Numbered from the stretch's first letter, positions 38,887 through 48,400 are shown. The stretch is 64,000 bases of DNA from Runella sp. CRIBMP (GCF_009905605.1 NZ_JAAAKZ010000002.1:434001-498000), one strand, 5' to 3'. Numbers and translations: made by a program. Notes: generated by a model not told the origin, from the letters alone.

Positions 38887-39462
38887 ATGAAAATCATTCG
38901 TATACTTTTACTAAATCTTGTTCTTTTTGGACTATTTTCTGTAGTTCAGGCACAAGTAACGCTTCAATCTGGGTGCATTTTTTTGTCGTCAGAAGGGCCC
39001 AAAACCTACCAACCCTACACAGGTATAATCCCCTTTACAAAAGACGCCGGCACCAACGTTTATCGGTTGGTCTTTGCCAGTGGTCCACCCTCCATAGTGA
39101 TGTATATCTTTCGAGAAGGTGGCTTTTGGAAACACGGTATTGTTGCAACCGGTGCTGAGGTAAGTATATCTTATGCCATGACCCAAATAAGTCAGTCACT
39201 CAATCCCCCCTGCAACGGGTGGTGGCGTCGTTTGAGTGACGGGCAGGTGTGCCAACAGGAAATGACTGGAACATGCGATGCCAACTTTGAAAACAGCACT
39301 TATACCGAGTTAATGCCTCGTTATGTACAGTTGGCGGGGTTGCCTACTGTGGCTGTCAATCAAATCCCCAATCCTCGAAACGGCATGATGGTTTATGATC
39401 TAACCACGCACACCGTAAAAGTGTATAGTAACGGCAGTTGGCGAAGTTTAAGTTTTCAGTAA
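38887..39462 (+). CDS. Small secreted protein of unrecognised family, paralogue 2
   Basis: 191 residues with signal peptide ending VVQAQ. It shares with the preceding gene the motifs DAGTNVY, MYxFREGGFW, NPPCN, GTCD and the tail RNGMMVYDLTTHTVKVYSNGSW, in the same order, so the pair arose by tandem duplication and then diverged. An extra cysteine segment (GQVCQQEMTGTC) is present only here. It lies 54 bases after paralogue 1. Function unknown; extracellular or periplasmic. Confidence 0.78.
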   Translation: MKIIRILLLNLVLFGLFSVVQAQVTLQSGCIFLSSEGPKTYQPYTGIIPFTKDAGTNVYRLVFASGPPSIVMYIFREGGFWKHGIVATGAEVSISYAMTQISQSLNPPCNGWWRRLSDGQVCQQEMTGTCDANFENSTYTELMPRYVQLAGLPTVAVNQIPNPRNGMMVYDLTTHTVKVYSNGSWRSLSFQ

Positions 39463-39472
39463 AAGGCACCGA

Positions 39473-40123
39473 ATGAAAAGTATCATAATGCTATGTATCA
39501 TCCTGATGATTGGACAATCCTTATCATCATTGGCAGCAATCGAGAAAAATGAAACAAATTGTCCGACTCTTTCCATATCCCAATCTCCCACCGGCACAAT
39601 TTGCCAAGGCAATTATGTAACGCTTAATGCCCCAGGATGTACGGGTGTCGGAGCCAACGTAACGTGGCATAAGGACGACCCCAACAGTGCCTCGGTAGCA
39701 TCGGGGCAGTATTATTCTCCACAGATGAACACCGCCGGAACAACCACTTACTATGCCAAGTGCTTCACCTCCACCTGTAACACCCCTACCCCGGTAAGCC
39801 ACAATGTGACGGTAAGCCCCATCCCTACCGCACCTACGCGGGTAAGTACAATGATAAACAACATCCGTACCAACGAAAGTTATGTATTTGAAGTAGCGGC
39901 CACGAGCGGGCTAACCTACACATGGTCAGGTTTTCCGGCAGGTTCGGTCATTACACCCCTTACGGCTTCTTCCATCAAAGTAAGTGTACAGTTTCCTACA
40001 ACATTCGCCTCGGGGTATGCGTACGCTTATGCAATAAATGACACTTGCCAAAGCACAGAGACTTTCTTTTGGTGTGAAACGGTACAAGCACTACCACCCA
40101 ACGCCCCTCTACGCCCGTCGTAG
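39473..40123 (+). CDS. Secreted Ig-like domain protein, probably truncated
   Basis: 216 residues, signal peptide at about 1-23 (LSSLAA). Two Ig/PKD-like stretches follow (SPTGTICQGNYVTLNAPGC; SGLTYTWSGFPAGSV), the same fold used as spacer in the larger proteins here. The reading frame stops at 40121 inside DNA that, in another frame, encodes a fibre-type tail. The present C-terminus (ALPPNAPLRPS) may therefore be the product of a frameshift and not the original end. It begins 10 bases after paralogue 2. Confidence 0.7.
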   Translation: MKSIIMLCIILMIGQSLSSLAAIEKNETNCPTLSISQSPTGTICQGNYVTLNAPGCTGVGANVTWHKDDPNSASVASGQYYSPQMNTAGTTTYYAKCFTSTCNTPTPVSHNVTVSPIPTAPTRVSTMINNIRTNESYVFEVAATSGLTYTWSGFPAGSVITPLTASSIKVSVQFPTTFASGYAYAYAINDTCQSTETFFWCETVQALPPNAPLRPS

Positions 40124-40215
40124 GCATGATTCGCTACAATAAAACAACCTGAAAGTATGAAGGCTATGCCGAGGATACATCAGGAGGAACATTTTCATGG
40201 AAAGAGTTCAATTAA
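40090..40215 (+). pseudogene. Decayed C-terminal tail of a fibre-type surface protein
   Basis: In the frame starting at 40090 the DNA reads TTTQRPSTPVVGMIRYN-KTT, a TGA at 40150-40152, then KYEGYAEDTSGGTFSWKEFN and a stop at 40213. This matches the tail of the protein ending at 37951 (QRPTSPVVGMIRYN ... KYEGY ... W-K) with the same spacing, and both genes share the 15-base string ATGATTCGCTACAAT. The in-frame stop and frame change from the preceding Ig-like gene mark it as a remnant, unless sequencing errors are present. Confidence 0.7.
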
Positions 40216-40229
40216 TCCATCAAACAATC

Positions 40230-42473
40230 ATGGTAAATCATATATTTAAAATGGGTATTGCGTTGGCTTTTTGGTCAATACAAATATCGCAAGCGCAGTT
40301 TAATCGAATAGAAGATGTCAACTGCGTGCATTGTGATGCCCCCTTGGTGCAATTCAACGGCTCCCTGTATTTTGTTACCAATACAACCGCTACTATCAAA
40401 CTTTTTAAGTCGGATGGTTCATTCAATGGCAAAATACTAGTAAAAGAGATTCCAAGATACGGAGCAGGGGTCAACGGAATTACCCTCAAAGTAATAAACA
40501 ATGTACTTTGTATCGAAGATACGTATTTGCTCTATGCAGGTGGTGGAAGCCCCCATTACGCGCTTTGGGTGAGTGATGGTACCACAGCTGGCACAGTTGA
40601 AGTATATGACTTCGGGGTTAATGGCCCAAAATATGGTGTCAGTGGAAGCAATGTGTACTACGTGAACGGTGGGGTGAACTTAAAACTTCACAATACGAAT
40701 ACCCAATTGCTCAACGCTGGTGGCATAAGCAACTTTGTTTCGGATGGTACAGGCAATGTCTATTTTGCAGCAGGTGGTAGTGTCTATAAAAGCAATGGTA
40801 CAGCGGCGGGGACCACTGTACACATCAATAGCATCAATTTCCTTCCTCTCTATTTGCAAGCCAACAAGCTCTATCTAGGCTTCGACCCCTCTTCTGGTTT
40901 TTATTATACCGATGTCAATACCACCAATTCTTACACCAATGTAGCCAATACTCGCCTTGGTGAAATACTCTTTAAGGACAACAGTAACAACTACGTTTAC
41001 TATCTCAATGGCTATAACGACCCGCCCACACCTTCAGGCGACGGTATTCGCCTGTACAGAACAGACGGTACCACTGCGGGCACTATCAAACTCCAAGACG
41101 TGCTGGGTGCTTCGTCAATCGGGAAAATAGGAAGTAAATATTTTTATACAGTAGGTCAAGGAAACGATATTTATCAAACAGATGGCACGGTAGCGGGTAC
41201 TACTTTATTTTACTCGGGCAATTTTAGGGCTGCTACCCAAGCAGGTACTACGACGTATCTCTGGAAATACAATGCCAACAACCAAAGCTTTAATCTATGG
41301 CAAACCGATGGTACTACGGCGGGTACGCAAGTAGTGGTGGGGGGCAATCATCGCTCATTTGTAGGTACTGATTTCTTGTCTAACTCTATCTCTACAGTCT
41401 GGTACAACGGTACTTTGTACTTTTACTCTGGTATTAGTGGAGGAGAAAGCGGGTTATACAAATATGTGGGCTGTCCAGCACCACCGCCTGCACCTGCCAA
41501 TTTTGTGGTAAAGTCGGAGACGGTTTGTAACAATAATCAAAATCCACTTTACACAGTGAGCTCAGTTTTGGAGGCTACTTCTTATACATGGAGCTATTCT
41601 GGAAGTGCAACCATCCACAACCCTACCACTGCTGGTGCCTCTAATAACCTATATTTTACAAGCACCTCTACGGCAGGAACACTGAGTGTGAGAGCTGTTA
41701 ATGGATGTGGTACCAGCACGCCCCTTACGTTGCCTATTGTCGTAAAGTCATTGCCCGTACAACCCTACTACGCACCCAGCAACCCCACGCAGGCTTGTGC
41801 AGGCAAGAGCATCGTACTCACCGCCAACACTGACCCCAATGTAGATTCCTATAATTACAGTTACGTGTCGGGCACAGGAGCTACTTTTGGCAGTAATACC
41901 AATCCTGTCACGGTTTCGTTTGCGGCCAATGCCACCTCGGGTGTTGTTTATGCCACTCCTGTCAATAGCTGTGGTACAGGCCTTACCAAAGCCAGGAGTA
42001 TTACGATTATAGGCCCACCGCAGCCCAATATGGCCTCTTATCCTGCCAGCACGACTATCAATAGTGGAGAATACATCAGTTTGTATTATAATGATAACGG
42101 TGGCTGTTTAAACTATGCAGGCATCACTTGGTCATCTGGACAAACGGGAAGCAATATTTACGTTGGTCCAACTACTACCACCACTTATACCTTCACTTGC
42201 ACTAATTCTTGTGGTAATCTGGTCACTTCTGTGCCAATTACCGTGACGGTCATTGGAGGGTGTCCGCCTACGCTCATAGTCAATTCTTCAACCACCTCAC
42301 CTGCCAAAGCGGGTGATCATATCACCACCTCAGGAACTATCAATTATACATCAGGCAGTAGGCTTTATCAGGCCGGCAAAGCCATAACCATTACGCCACC
42401 CACCGGAGGAAACGGGTTTTGGCAAACGGAGAAGGGAACCGTCTTTGAAGCAAGAATTGAGGGATGTCAATAA
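40230..42473 (+). CDS. Secreted 'SDGTTAGT' propeller-like repeat protein with Gly-Cys-X C-terminus
   Basis: About 747 residues from the ATG at 40230; an ATG at 40197 would start inside the remnant tail and precede the signal peptide (MVNHIFKMGIALAFW...SQAQ). Six or so repeats of the form (L/Y)-x-(S/T)-(D/N)-GTxAGT occur between about residues 50 and 380, suggesting a beta-propeller. Ig/PKD-like domains follow (about 420-670). The last ~70 residues form the domain with TSGTINYTSG, GKAITI and VFEARIEGCQ that is shared with the next protein and with the 1421-residue protein. Likely a cell-surface or secreted protein; no catalytic motif seen. Confidence 0.82.
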   Translation: MVNHIFKMGIALAFWSIQISQAQFNRIEDVNCVHCDAPLVQFNGSLYFVTNTTATIKLFKSDGSFNGKILVKEIPRYGAGVNGITLKVINNVLCIEDTYLLYAGGGSPHYALWVSDGTTAGTVEVYDFGVNGPKYGVSGSNVYYVNGGVNLKLHNTNTQLLNAGGISNFVSDGTGNVYFAAGGSVYKSNGTAAGTTVHINSINFLPLYLQANKLYLGFDPSSGFYYTDVNTTNSYTNVANTRLGEILFKDNSNNYVYYLNGYNDPPTPSGDGIRLYRTDGTTAGTIKLQDVLGASSIGKIGSKYFYTVGQGNDIYQTDGTVAGTTLFYSGNFRAATQAGTTTYLWKYNANNQSFNLWQTDGTTAGTQVVVGGNHRSFVGTDFLSNSISTVWYNGTLYFYSGISGGESGLYKYVGCPAPPPAPANFVVKSETVCNNNQNPLYTVSSVLEATSYTWSYSGSATIHNPTTAGASNNLYFTSTSTAGTLSVRAVNGCGTSTPLTLPIVVKSLPVQPYYAPSNPTQACAGKSIVLTANTDPNVDSYNYSYVSGTGATFGSNTNPVTVSFAANATSGVVYATPVNSCGTGLTKARSITIIGPPQPNMASYPASTTINSGEYISLYYNDNGGCLNYAGITWSSGQTGSNIYVGPTTTTTYTFTCTNSCGNLVTSVPITVTVIGGCPPTLIVNSSTTSPAKAGDHITTSGTINYTSGSRLYQAGKAITITPPTGGNGFWQTEKGTVFEARIEGCQ

Positions 42474-42509
42474 AATAGTAAAGGATTTTTTAATCAATGA
42501 TTTTCCGAA

Positions 42510-45233
42510 ATGAAAAAACATTTGTATTCTCTTTTTGGGCTTATAGTAAGCTGTATCCCCTTATTTGGACAAAACTGCGGGACCTCTTCTCCGACGGATG
42601 CTGATGAACTTTTCTTTGGTAAATTCATCCACAAGCACGCGAAAAGTAAAAACACCCGGGCAGGTGCGGTACCCCTCAAGTATGTCCCAGTAAAGGTGCA
42701 CATTATCCGCAACGATGACGGCAGCGGCGGGGTGGACCTCATTGCCCTCAATGCCAAATTTGCCGAATTGAACAGAGCCTTTTTACCCGTAGGATTACAG
42801 TTTTATTTTGGCGGGAGCGGTTCTTTCGGCGGCACTAATCCCGCCACTGACTCTCCGCATTTTATCAACAGCACTACCTATAATACCACCATTAATTACA
42901 GCAATGCAAACACATTTACGGGTATTTTATCAGCCTACAACGTTAGCAATGCCATCAATCTATACATAAGCAGTACCATCATTGGTGCCGAAGGATTTGC
43001 CACACAGCCAAACGCGAGTTTTAACCATGTCTTTGTGAATTATTTAGCCATTTCGAACGCAGTAAATAAAACGCTGCTGCACGAATTCGGCCATTATTTC
43101 GGTCTTTACCATACTTTTCAGGACAGCAATCATGCCACTGTGTCAAATCGAGAAGTAGTTACAAGAGGCTTAGGAGCCAACTGCTCTACTAGAGGCGATC
43201 GGGTGTGTGATACTCCTGCCGATCCTTATGAACAACTAAACTCCACACAAAGAAACAACGTCAATAATGCATGTAGCTATGCCCTGACAACGCCCATCGA
43301 TGCCAACGGCGTCTCTTATCAACCAAGCATCACAAATGTAATGTCGTATTGGAGCAGAATATGCGGTCTTAATCAACATGGACAATTGACTCCCGGACAG
43401 TATGAACGTATGAAAATCGGTTACATCGCTCGAACCGACCCTTCCAACCAATACACCCTAGACTGCGCCCCTGTTAATCAACCCTTGCCGGGTTTGCCAA
43501 CGGCAGTTATGGGGGTCAACGGAATCATCCTGCAATGGACCGATAATTCTACCACTGAAACAGGGTATTTTGTCGAAAGAGCTGAATCAACCAACGCCCA
43601 ATACATTTGTTTGGGAGGCGTCGGTCCCGGCACCAACACCTATATTGATTCAGAATTCAGTGCGGGAAGAACCTATCATTACCGAATCCGCGCCTCCAAC
43701 ACCACCGATTTTTCTGGAATCGTTTCCATCACTGTTCCTCAGAATCAAACCAGTTATTGCTTTCCCGTCTACACCAACCAAGTATGCACTTTGGTAAGTT
43801 CATTCATCACCAAAGTAAAAATCAACGGCACGGCCCTCGATAACACATCGGATTTCCCTTCCCCCTGTAATGCCAATAATTTCTCCGATTTTACGGCCAT
43901 TCCACCCGCTGCTTTGATAGCTGGACAAAGCTATACTTTCATCTTAAAAGGGTCAACTTCGCAACACTATGCTATCTGGATTGATGCCAATCAAAACGGC
44001 ACGTTTGAAACCCCGGAAATGATTGCCAAATCCACTACATCCAGCGAAATGATCGGCACAACTGAAAAATCCGTTTTGGTGACGTTACCTACAACGCTCC
44101 TCAACGGCCCTACCCGAATGCGGGTCAGAACCGCTGACTTTGCAAGCGGAGGTGTAACCAATGCCTGCAGTCGCTACACGGTAGGTGAAACCGAAGACTA
44201 TACAGTTACGATCAGCAACGGAAGTTCCTTACCCCAAATCCAGCTTTTATCGACATTCCCCCCCCTGTGTGCCAGCGGGAACTATCAGGCAAGCTTTACA
44301 ACCTCAGGGTCATTTTCAGGCAATAACACCTTTAAAGCCGAGCTTTCTGACACATACGGAAATTTTGCGGCTGGTACTGAAGTCGGTAACGGGACCAGCA
44401 GTCCTTTGACTGTTTCACTCCCTCCCCTGTTAGCCCCAGGCAGCTACTACCGGCTGAGAATCATCTCAACAGACATCAGCGTATCAACCAACAGCGAAAG
44501 TATCCAGGTATATTCGAAGCCTGAGGCGTCTATCGCGGTTTCCGGCAATGCGGTGGTTTGTGCGCCAACAACTGTCTCATTAACTGCCGCTGCGGGCGAA
44601 GGCTATACCTATACGTGGAAAAACAATGCGGGCACACTGCCCAGTGCGACCAATCAAACATTGGCTGCGGCCCAAACGGAGAATTACCGGGTGGAAATTT
44701 CACAAAATGGGTGTATCAATGAATCAGGGCCCGTCGCAGTGACCATCAATCCCAAAGTGCAAGTGAATCTGTCAGGTGCTGCAAGTATATATGCCAGTCA
44801 ATCGGCCAATTTGAGTGTTTCATTGATCATGGGAACTCTTCCGTATCAACTTACCCTTTCGACCGGTCAACAGTTTACAAACAGTATGAATAATCCTTTT
44901 ACGATTTCGGTTTCTCCCACAACAACGACAACTTACACGATTACTCAGGTAAGCAATACGCAATGCGGGGCTGGCACTGCCACCGGCAGCGCCCTGATCA
45001 CGGTTTTACCAACGCAGTTCCCTTGTCCCCAAACGCTTGCCGTCCATGCCTCCCTCCCCGCACCTTATCAAGCCTCGGAAACCATAACAACAACGGGTAC
45101 TATCCAATATACTTCTGGCAATATAACCTATACCGCAGGAAAATCAATCACCATCACCTCTCCTGCCAATGGTGGCTTTTGGCAAAGTGGCCCCAATACC
45201 GTTTTTGAAGCAAAAATTACGGGATGTCAATAA
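42510..45233 (+). CDS. Secreted M43-type (pappalysin/cytophagalysin) zinc metalloprotease with GEVED, Ig-like and Gly-Cys-X domains
   Basis: 907 residues. Signal peptide ending PLFGQ. The catalytic domain (about 50-310) has the extended zinc motif H191-EFG-H195-YFG-LY-H201 and the Met-turn NVMSYW (Met278). A fibronectin-III-like domain (about 320-412) is followed by a GEVED domain (about 415-570, ending VGETEDYTV), two Ig-like domains (about 575-830), and the ~70-residue tail with TTGTIQYTSG, GKSITI and VFEAKITGCQ. M43 enzymes cut extracellular proteins. It begins 36 bases after the repeat-protein gene, and the two share the same tail. It may process or digest proteins at the surface. Confidence 0.9.
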   Translation: MKKHLYSLFGLIVSCIPLFGQNCGTSSPTDADELFFGKFIHKHAKSKNTRAGAVPLKYVPVKVHIIRNDDGSGGVDLIALNAKFAELNRAFLPVGLQFYFGGSGSFGGTNPATDSPHFINSTTYNTTINYSNANTFTGILSAYNVSNAINLYISSTIIGAEGFATQPNASFNHVFVNYLAISNAVNKTLLHEFGHYFGLYHTFQDSNHATVSNREVVTRGLGANCSTRGDRVCDTPADPYEQLNSTQRNNVNNACSYALTTPIDANGVSYQPSITNVMSYWSRICGLNQHGQLTPGQYERMKIGYIARTDPSNQYTLDCAPVNQPLPGLPTAVMGVNGIILQWTDNSTTETGYFVERAESTNAQYICLGGVGPGTNTYIDSEFSAGRTYHYRIRASNTTDFSGIVSITVPQNQTSYCFPVYTNQVCTLVSSFITKVKINGTALDNTSDFPSPCNANNFSDFTAIPPAALIAGQSYTFILKGSTSQHYAIWIDANQNGTFETPEMIAKSTTSSEMIGTTEKSVLVTLPTTLLNGPTRMRVRTADFASGGVTNACSRYTVGETEDYTVTISNGSSLPQIQLLSTFPPLCASGNYQASFTTSGSFSGNNTFKAELSDTYGNFAAGTEVGNGTSSPLTVSLPPLLAPGSYYRLRIISTDISVSTNSESIQVYSKPEASIAVSGNAVVCAPTTVSLTAAAGEGYTYTWKNNAGTLPSATNQTLAAAQTENYRVEISQNGCINESGPVAVTINPKVQVNLSGAASIYASQSANLSVSLIMGTLPYQLTLSTGQQFTNSMNNPFTISVSPTTTTTYTITQVSNTQCGAGTATGSALITVLPTQFPCPQTLAVHASLPAPYQASETITTTGTIQYTSGNITYTAGKSITITSPANGGFWQSGPNTVFEAKITGCQ

Positions 45234-45245
45234 AAAGGCGAAGAA

Positions 45246-46781
45246 TCAGTTCAAAACCAATTTCTTTTTACTTTGCCTGATTTCCGTCAATAACTGCGTA
45301 AGTTCCCTTACTTTTTCAGGATTTTGTTCATACAAATTGTTTTTTTCCGAAACATCATCCGATAAATTATAAAGCTGTCCTGCGGCTTCTCCGACTTTGG
45401 GTTTTATTTCTTTCGGTTCGGTAAATCCACCTGAGCCAAGGCCTTCAATCAATTTCCAGTCGCCTTTGCGAATGGCAAAAAAACCACTCGATGAACTATG
45501 CACCACGGCCGGTTGTGTAGTCACTTGTTTTGCTTTCCCTGTCAATACGGGCAAAATGCTGTAACTGTCTTCACTATTGTATTTAGTATCTTTCGTTCCA
45601 ACGATTTCTGCGCAAGTAGCCATCAAATTTGCCAAGGTTGTCGTGGCATTGCTGACGACGTTTGGTTTGACTTTATTCGGCCAACGAACGACAAACGGCA
45701 CGCGGTGCCCACCTTCAAAAGCATCACCTTTCATTCCTCTAAACGGCCCAGCGGCAGCGTGTCCAAATTGTTCGACAAAATTGGGTCGCCAATACGGGCC
45801 ATTATCGCTGGTAAAAATAACAAGGGTGTTTTCGGCAAGTCCAGATGCTTCCAAGGATTTCAGAATTTCGCCCACTGCCGCGTCCACCTGTTGCACAAAA
45901 TCGCCGTATTCTCCCGCTTTTGATTTACCTACGTAGTTTTTGGTGGGCACCCAAGGCGTATGCGGACCCGCCAACGGAACATACAAGAAGAAGGGTCTTT
46001 CTTGGGTTTGTTTTTTCAAAAATGCATTGGCTTTGCTAACAAATTCAGGTAATACCCCATAAAAATCAAACGAGGGTGACATTTTTCCCTCACGCCAAAA
46101 GGGACCTGTATAGCCCGATTCCAATTTATTCCCTTTGGTATAGGCCGTGGGTTGTTCGGTCAATTGTTGGTTTTCCAAATAACAATACGGTGGCATATCC
46201 AAAGAGGCAGGCAAAATATAGGAATAATCAAATCCAACGCTCTGAGGTCCTCCTGTGGTTTTTTTGGTAAAATCAATCTCCTCAGGATTCATCTCTGTTT
46301 TGATGCCGTAGTTCTCTGTTTTTAGCAATTCTTCCTTGCCTTTCGGCACTTCCCAATCCAGACCCAAATGCCATTTGCCCACCACACCCGTTTGATAACC
46401 TTGACTTTTGAGTAATGTAGCAACAGTGGGTCGATTTTCCTCAATCAACGTACGACTATACCCTCTTAATACGCCTACGGGCAAGCGGCTCCGCCAAGGG
46501 TAGCGGCCAGTCATTAGAGCATAACGCGTTGGTGTACAGACCGATGAAGGAGAGTGGGCATCCGTAAACCGCATTCCTTGCATGGCAAGTTTATCAATAT
46601 TTGGTGTCGCAATTTTCCCTTGCGGATTATAGATTGAAACATCGCCATAGCCCATGTCATCGGCTAAAATATAGACAATGTTGGGCATTTTATTTTTCTG
46701 CACGGTCGGTTTAAAGGATAAAAAAGCCGATGCGATACCAATGAAGAGGATGGTTAGGAGGGAGTAGGTTGTTTTTTTCAT
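45246..46781 (-). CDS. S1-type sulfatase (arylsulfatase A-like)
   Basis: 511 residues, hydrophobic N-terminal signal (about 1-24). Metal and active-site motifs: Asp41-Asp42 in ILADDMGYGD, and the formylglycine site C82-T-P-T-R86 followed by ALMTGRYPWR, so activity needs oxidation of Cys82 by a maturase not present here. Further motifs are GKWHLG and FTSDNGPY. It hydrolyses sulfate esters, probably on a glycan, given the glycosidases in the same cluster. It is the last gene of the eight-gene minus-strand unit and ends only 12 bases from the convergent protease gene. Confidence 0.93.
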   Translation of the reverse strand: MKKTTYSLLTILFIGIASAFLSFKPTVQKNKMPNIVYILADDMGYGDVSIYNPQGKIATPNIDKLAMQGMRFTDAHSPSSVCTPTRYALMTGRYPWRSRLPVGVLRGYSRTLIEENRPTVATLLKSQGYQTGVVGKWHLGLDWEVPKGKEELLKTENYGIKTEMNPEEIDFTKKTTGGPQSVGFDYSYILPASLDMPPYCYLENQQLTEQPTAYTKGNKLESGYTGPFWREGKMSPSFDFYGVLPEFVSKANAFLKKQTQERPFFLYVPLAGPHTPWVPTKNYVGKSKAGEYGDFVQQVDAAVGEILKSLEASGLAENTLVIFTSDNGPYWRPNFVEQFGHAAAGPFRGMKGDAFEGGHRVPFVVRWPNKVKPNVVSNATTTLANLMATCAEIVGTKDTKYNSEDSYSILPVLTGKAKQVTTQPAVVHSSSSGFFAIRKGDWKLIEGLGSGGFTEPKEIKPKVGEAAGQLYNLSDDVSEKNNLYEQNPEKVRELTQLLTEIRQSKKKLVLN

Positions 46782-46840
46782 TTTATAAGATAAGGCATGG
46801 AAGAATCAATTTGTTCTTGAATTAATATTCAGGGCTAGGC

Positions 46841-48400
46841 TTATTTTTTAGGAATAATTTCAATTAAAGGTTTAGCCGACGCCCATGAAGCAGGTATTTC
46901 AAAAACCACTTTGAAAATCTGCGCATAAGTTTCGGCCACCGCCTGCTCTTTTTGAAAAAGTGCAGTATCAATCTTTTCGCTGCTCATTATTTTTAAGGAC
47001 GTTTTAACGTTTAATGTCATGCCCGACAACTTCCAAGACTTCTCTAAAAAGGAGTCAGACGTGGCATCTGGGGCGTATACATAAAGCTCTAAACGCGTCG
47101 TTTGGGGGCCTGCCGAATATACCTTCATGGCAGTTTTACTGACTTGCACGTTGGTTTTTCCATCTCCGGGCACCAACAGCCAGCCTATATCGCCATCATC
47201 TGCTTTCCAATGAAGCGCGCCCGTTTTGATTTGCCCCCACACCCGTCGAATACCCCATACCCCGCCCATCATCCAATCCTTATGAATCATAGCAGTGACT
47301 TGTTTGAGGCTATCTCCCGTGTAATTATTGGGTACCGTTCGACTGATAAATCGGGAAGATGTGAATGTTTTTAGGGCGGCTAAATCTGCTTTTGGAATAG
47401 CTAGTCCAAGGTTAAAAATTGGCGCTAAATTGCTCATTTCACCGTATTTTGGACCATCCGTTGAGGGGGGCATTGGTGCTTGTTTTTCGTCATCAACGGC
47501 AATGGCAATCCAAATTCCCATGATGGAAAAATACTTGCGCATATCCATGCCGTAGCCTCTGAAATGAGGGCCGGGCATATTTTTGAGATTGGGATTATAA
47601 AAAGTCGCGGCTTCGTGCCAAAACTCAGCTTCGAGGGTTTGTCCCATTTGCTTTATCTCGGGCGAAAAAGCCAATTCCCGCCAGAAAGCAAGGGCAATTA
47701 GTGTGACTCCGTAGTAGGTCGGCGAGTTATATTCGCTGAAAGTTTTATGTGTTTGATAGAGCTTGAAAATATCCCGCGCTTTTTGTAACCCTGCCGTTCT
47801 TAATTCGTCTATTTTAAATTCAGTGCCGACATATTCCATCAGAAAAGCACTCATGATGGAAATATTGGTATAATCTGGAGCAACATTGCGTTTTAAGGCC
47901 CCACGAGCGGCATGAACCAAGCCTATTTCAATTTCTTTCTGAATTTCAGTCGGTAAAAGGTGACGGTATTTTTGGCGGATAATAATCAAATCACAACCAA
48001 TAAACTCTCGCCAGTTTTGGTCAAACTTATCATCTTCGATAGAGGTTTTCCAGATTCCGTAGATTTTGGTATTCTCGTCGCGGTATTGATTTTTTAAAAT
48101 CCAAGTCAGAATCTCCGCCGCCTTTTCCTTATCGCCCATAAAATTACGAAACAGAAGCGCCTCAGCCAGACGGGTTTTACTGCGCAGGCTGGTGCGATTG
48201 GTCAAAACATCAGCCACCTTTTTCCCCGTCGGGATTTCATTCACCAGAAAGTCTTCAAATAACTGTTTCTGATACGTTGACAGCGTTTCGTAGGTGTATT
48301 TGTTGAAAACAACAGCCTCATTTGTTGCTTTTAGTTGCCCGAATACCAACACGACACTCACAAAATAAATGACCCCTATACTGATTAATTTCTTGCTCAT
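46841..48400 (-). CDS. Uncharacterised secreted helical protein (possible polysaccharide lyase fold)
   Basis: About 519 residues from the ATG at 48400 (MSKKLISIGVIYFVSVVLVFGQ is a signal peptide; ATGs at 48412 and 48439 are also in frame). The first ~300 residues are mostly helical with WILKNQYRD, FSEYNSPTYYGV and GPHFRGYGMDMRKYF segments, reminiscent of the (alpha/alpha) toroid of heparinase-like lyases. The C-terminal part is beta-rich. I could not assign a family or catalytic residues. Context, between a sulfatase and a dehydrogenase-like gene in a glycan cluster, supports a carbohydrate role. Confidence 0.7.
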   Translation of the reverse strand: MSKKLISIGVIYFVSVVLVFGQLKATNEAVVFNKYTYETLSTYQKQLFEDFLVNEIPTGKKVADVLTNRTSLRSKTRLAEALLFRNFMGDKEKAAEILTWILKNQYRDENTKIYGIWKTSIEDDKFDQNWREFIGCDLIIIRQKYRHLLPTEIQKEIEIGLVHAARGALKRNVAPDYTNISIMSAFLMEYVGTEFKIDELRTAGLQKARDIFKLYQTHKTFSEYNSPTYYGVTLIALAFWRELAFSPEIKQMGQTLEAEFWHEAATFYNPNLKNMPGPHFRGYGMDMRKYFSIMGIWIAIAVDDEKQAPMPPSTDGPKYGEMSNLAPIFNLGLAIPKADLAALKTFTSSRFISRTVPNNYTGDSLKQVTAMIHKDWMMGGVWGIRRVWGQIKTGALHWKADDGDIGWLLVPGDGKTNVQVSKTAMKVYSAGPQTTRLELYVYAPDATSDSFLEKSWKLSGMTLNVKTSLKIMSSEKIDTALFQKEQAVAETYAQIFKVVFEIPASWASAKPLIEIIPKK

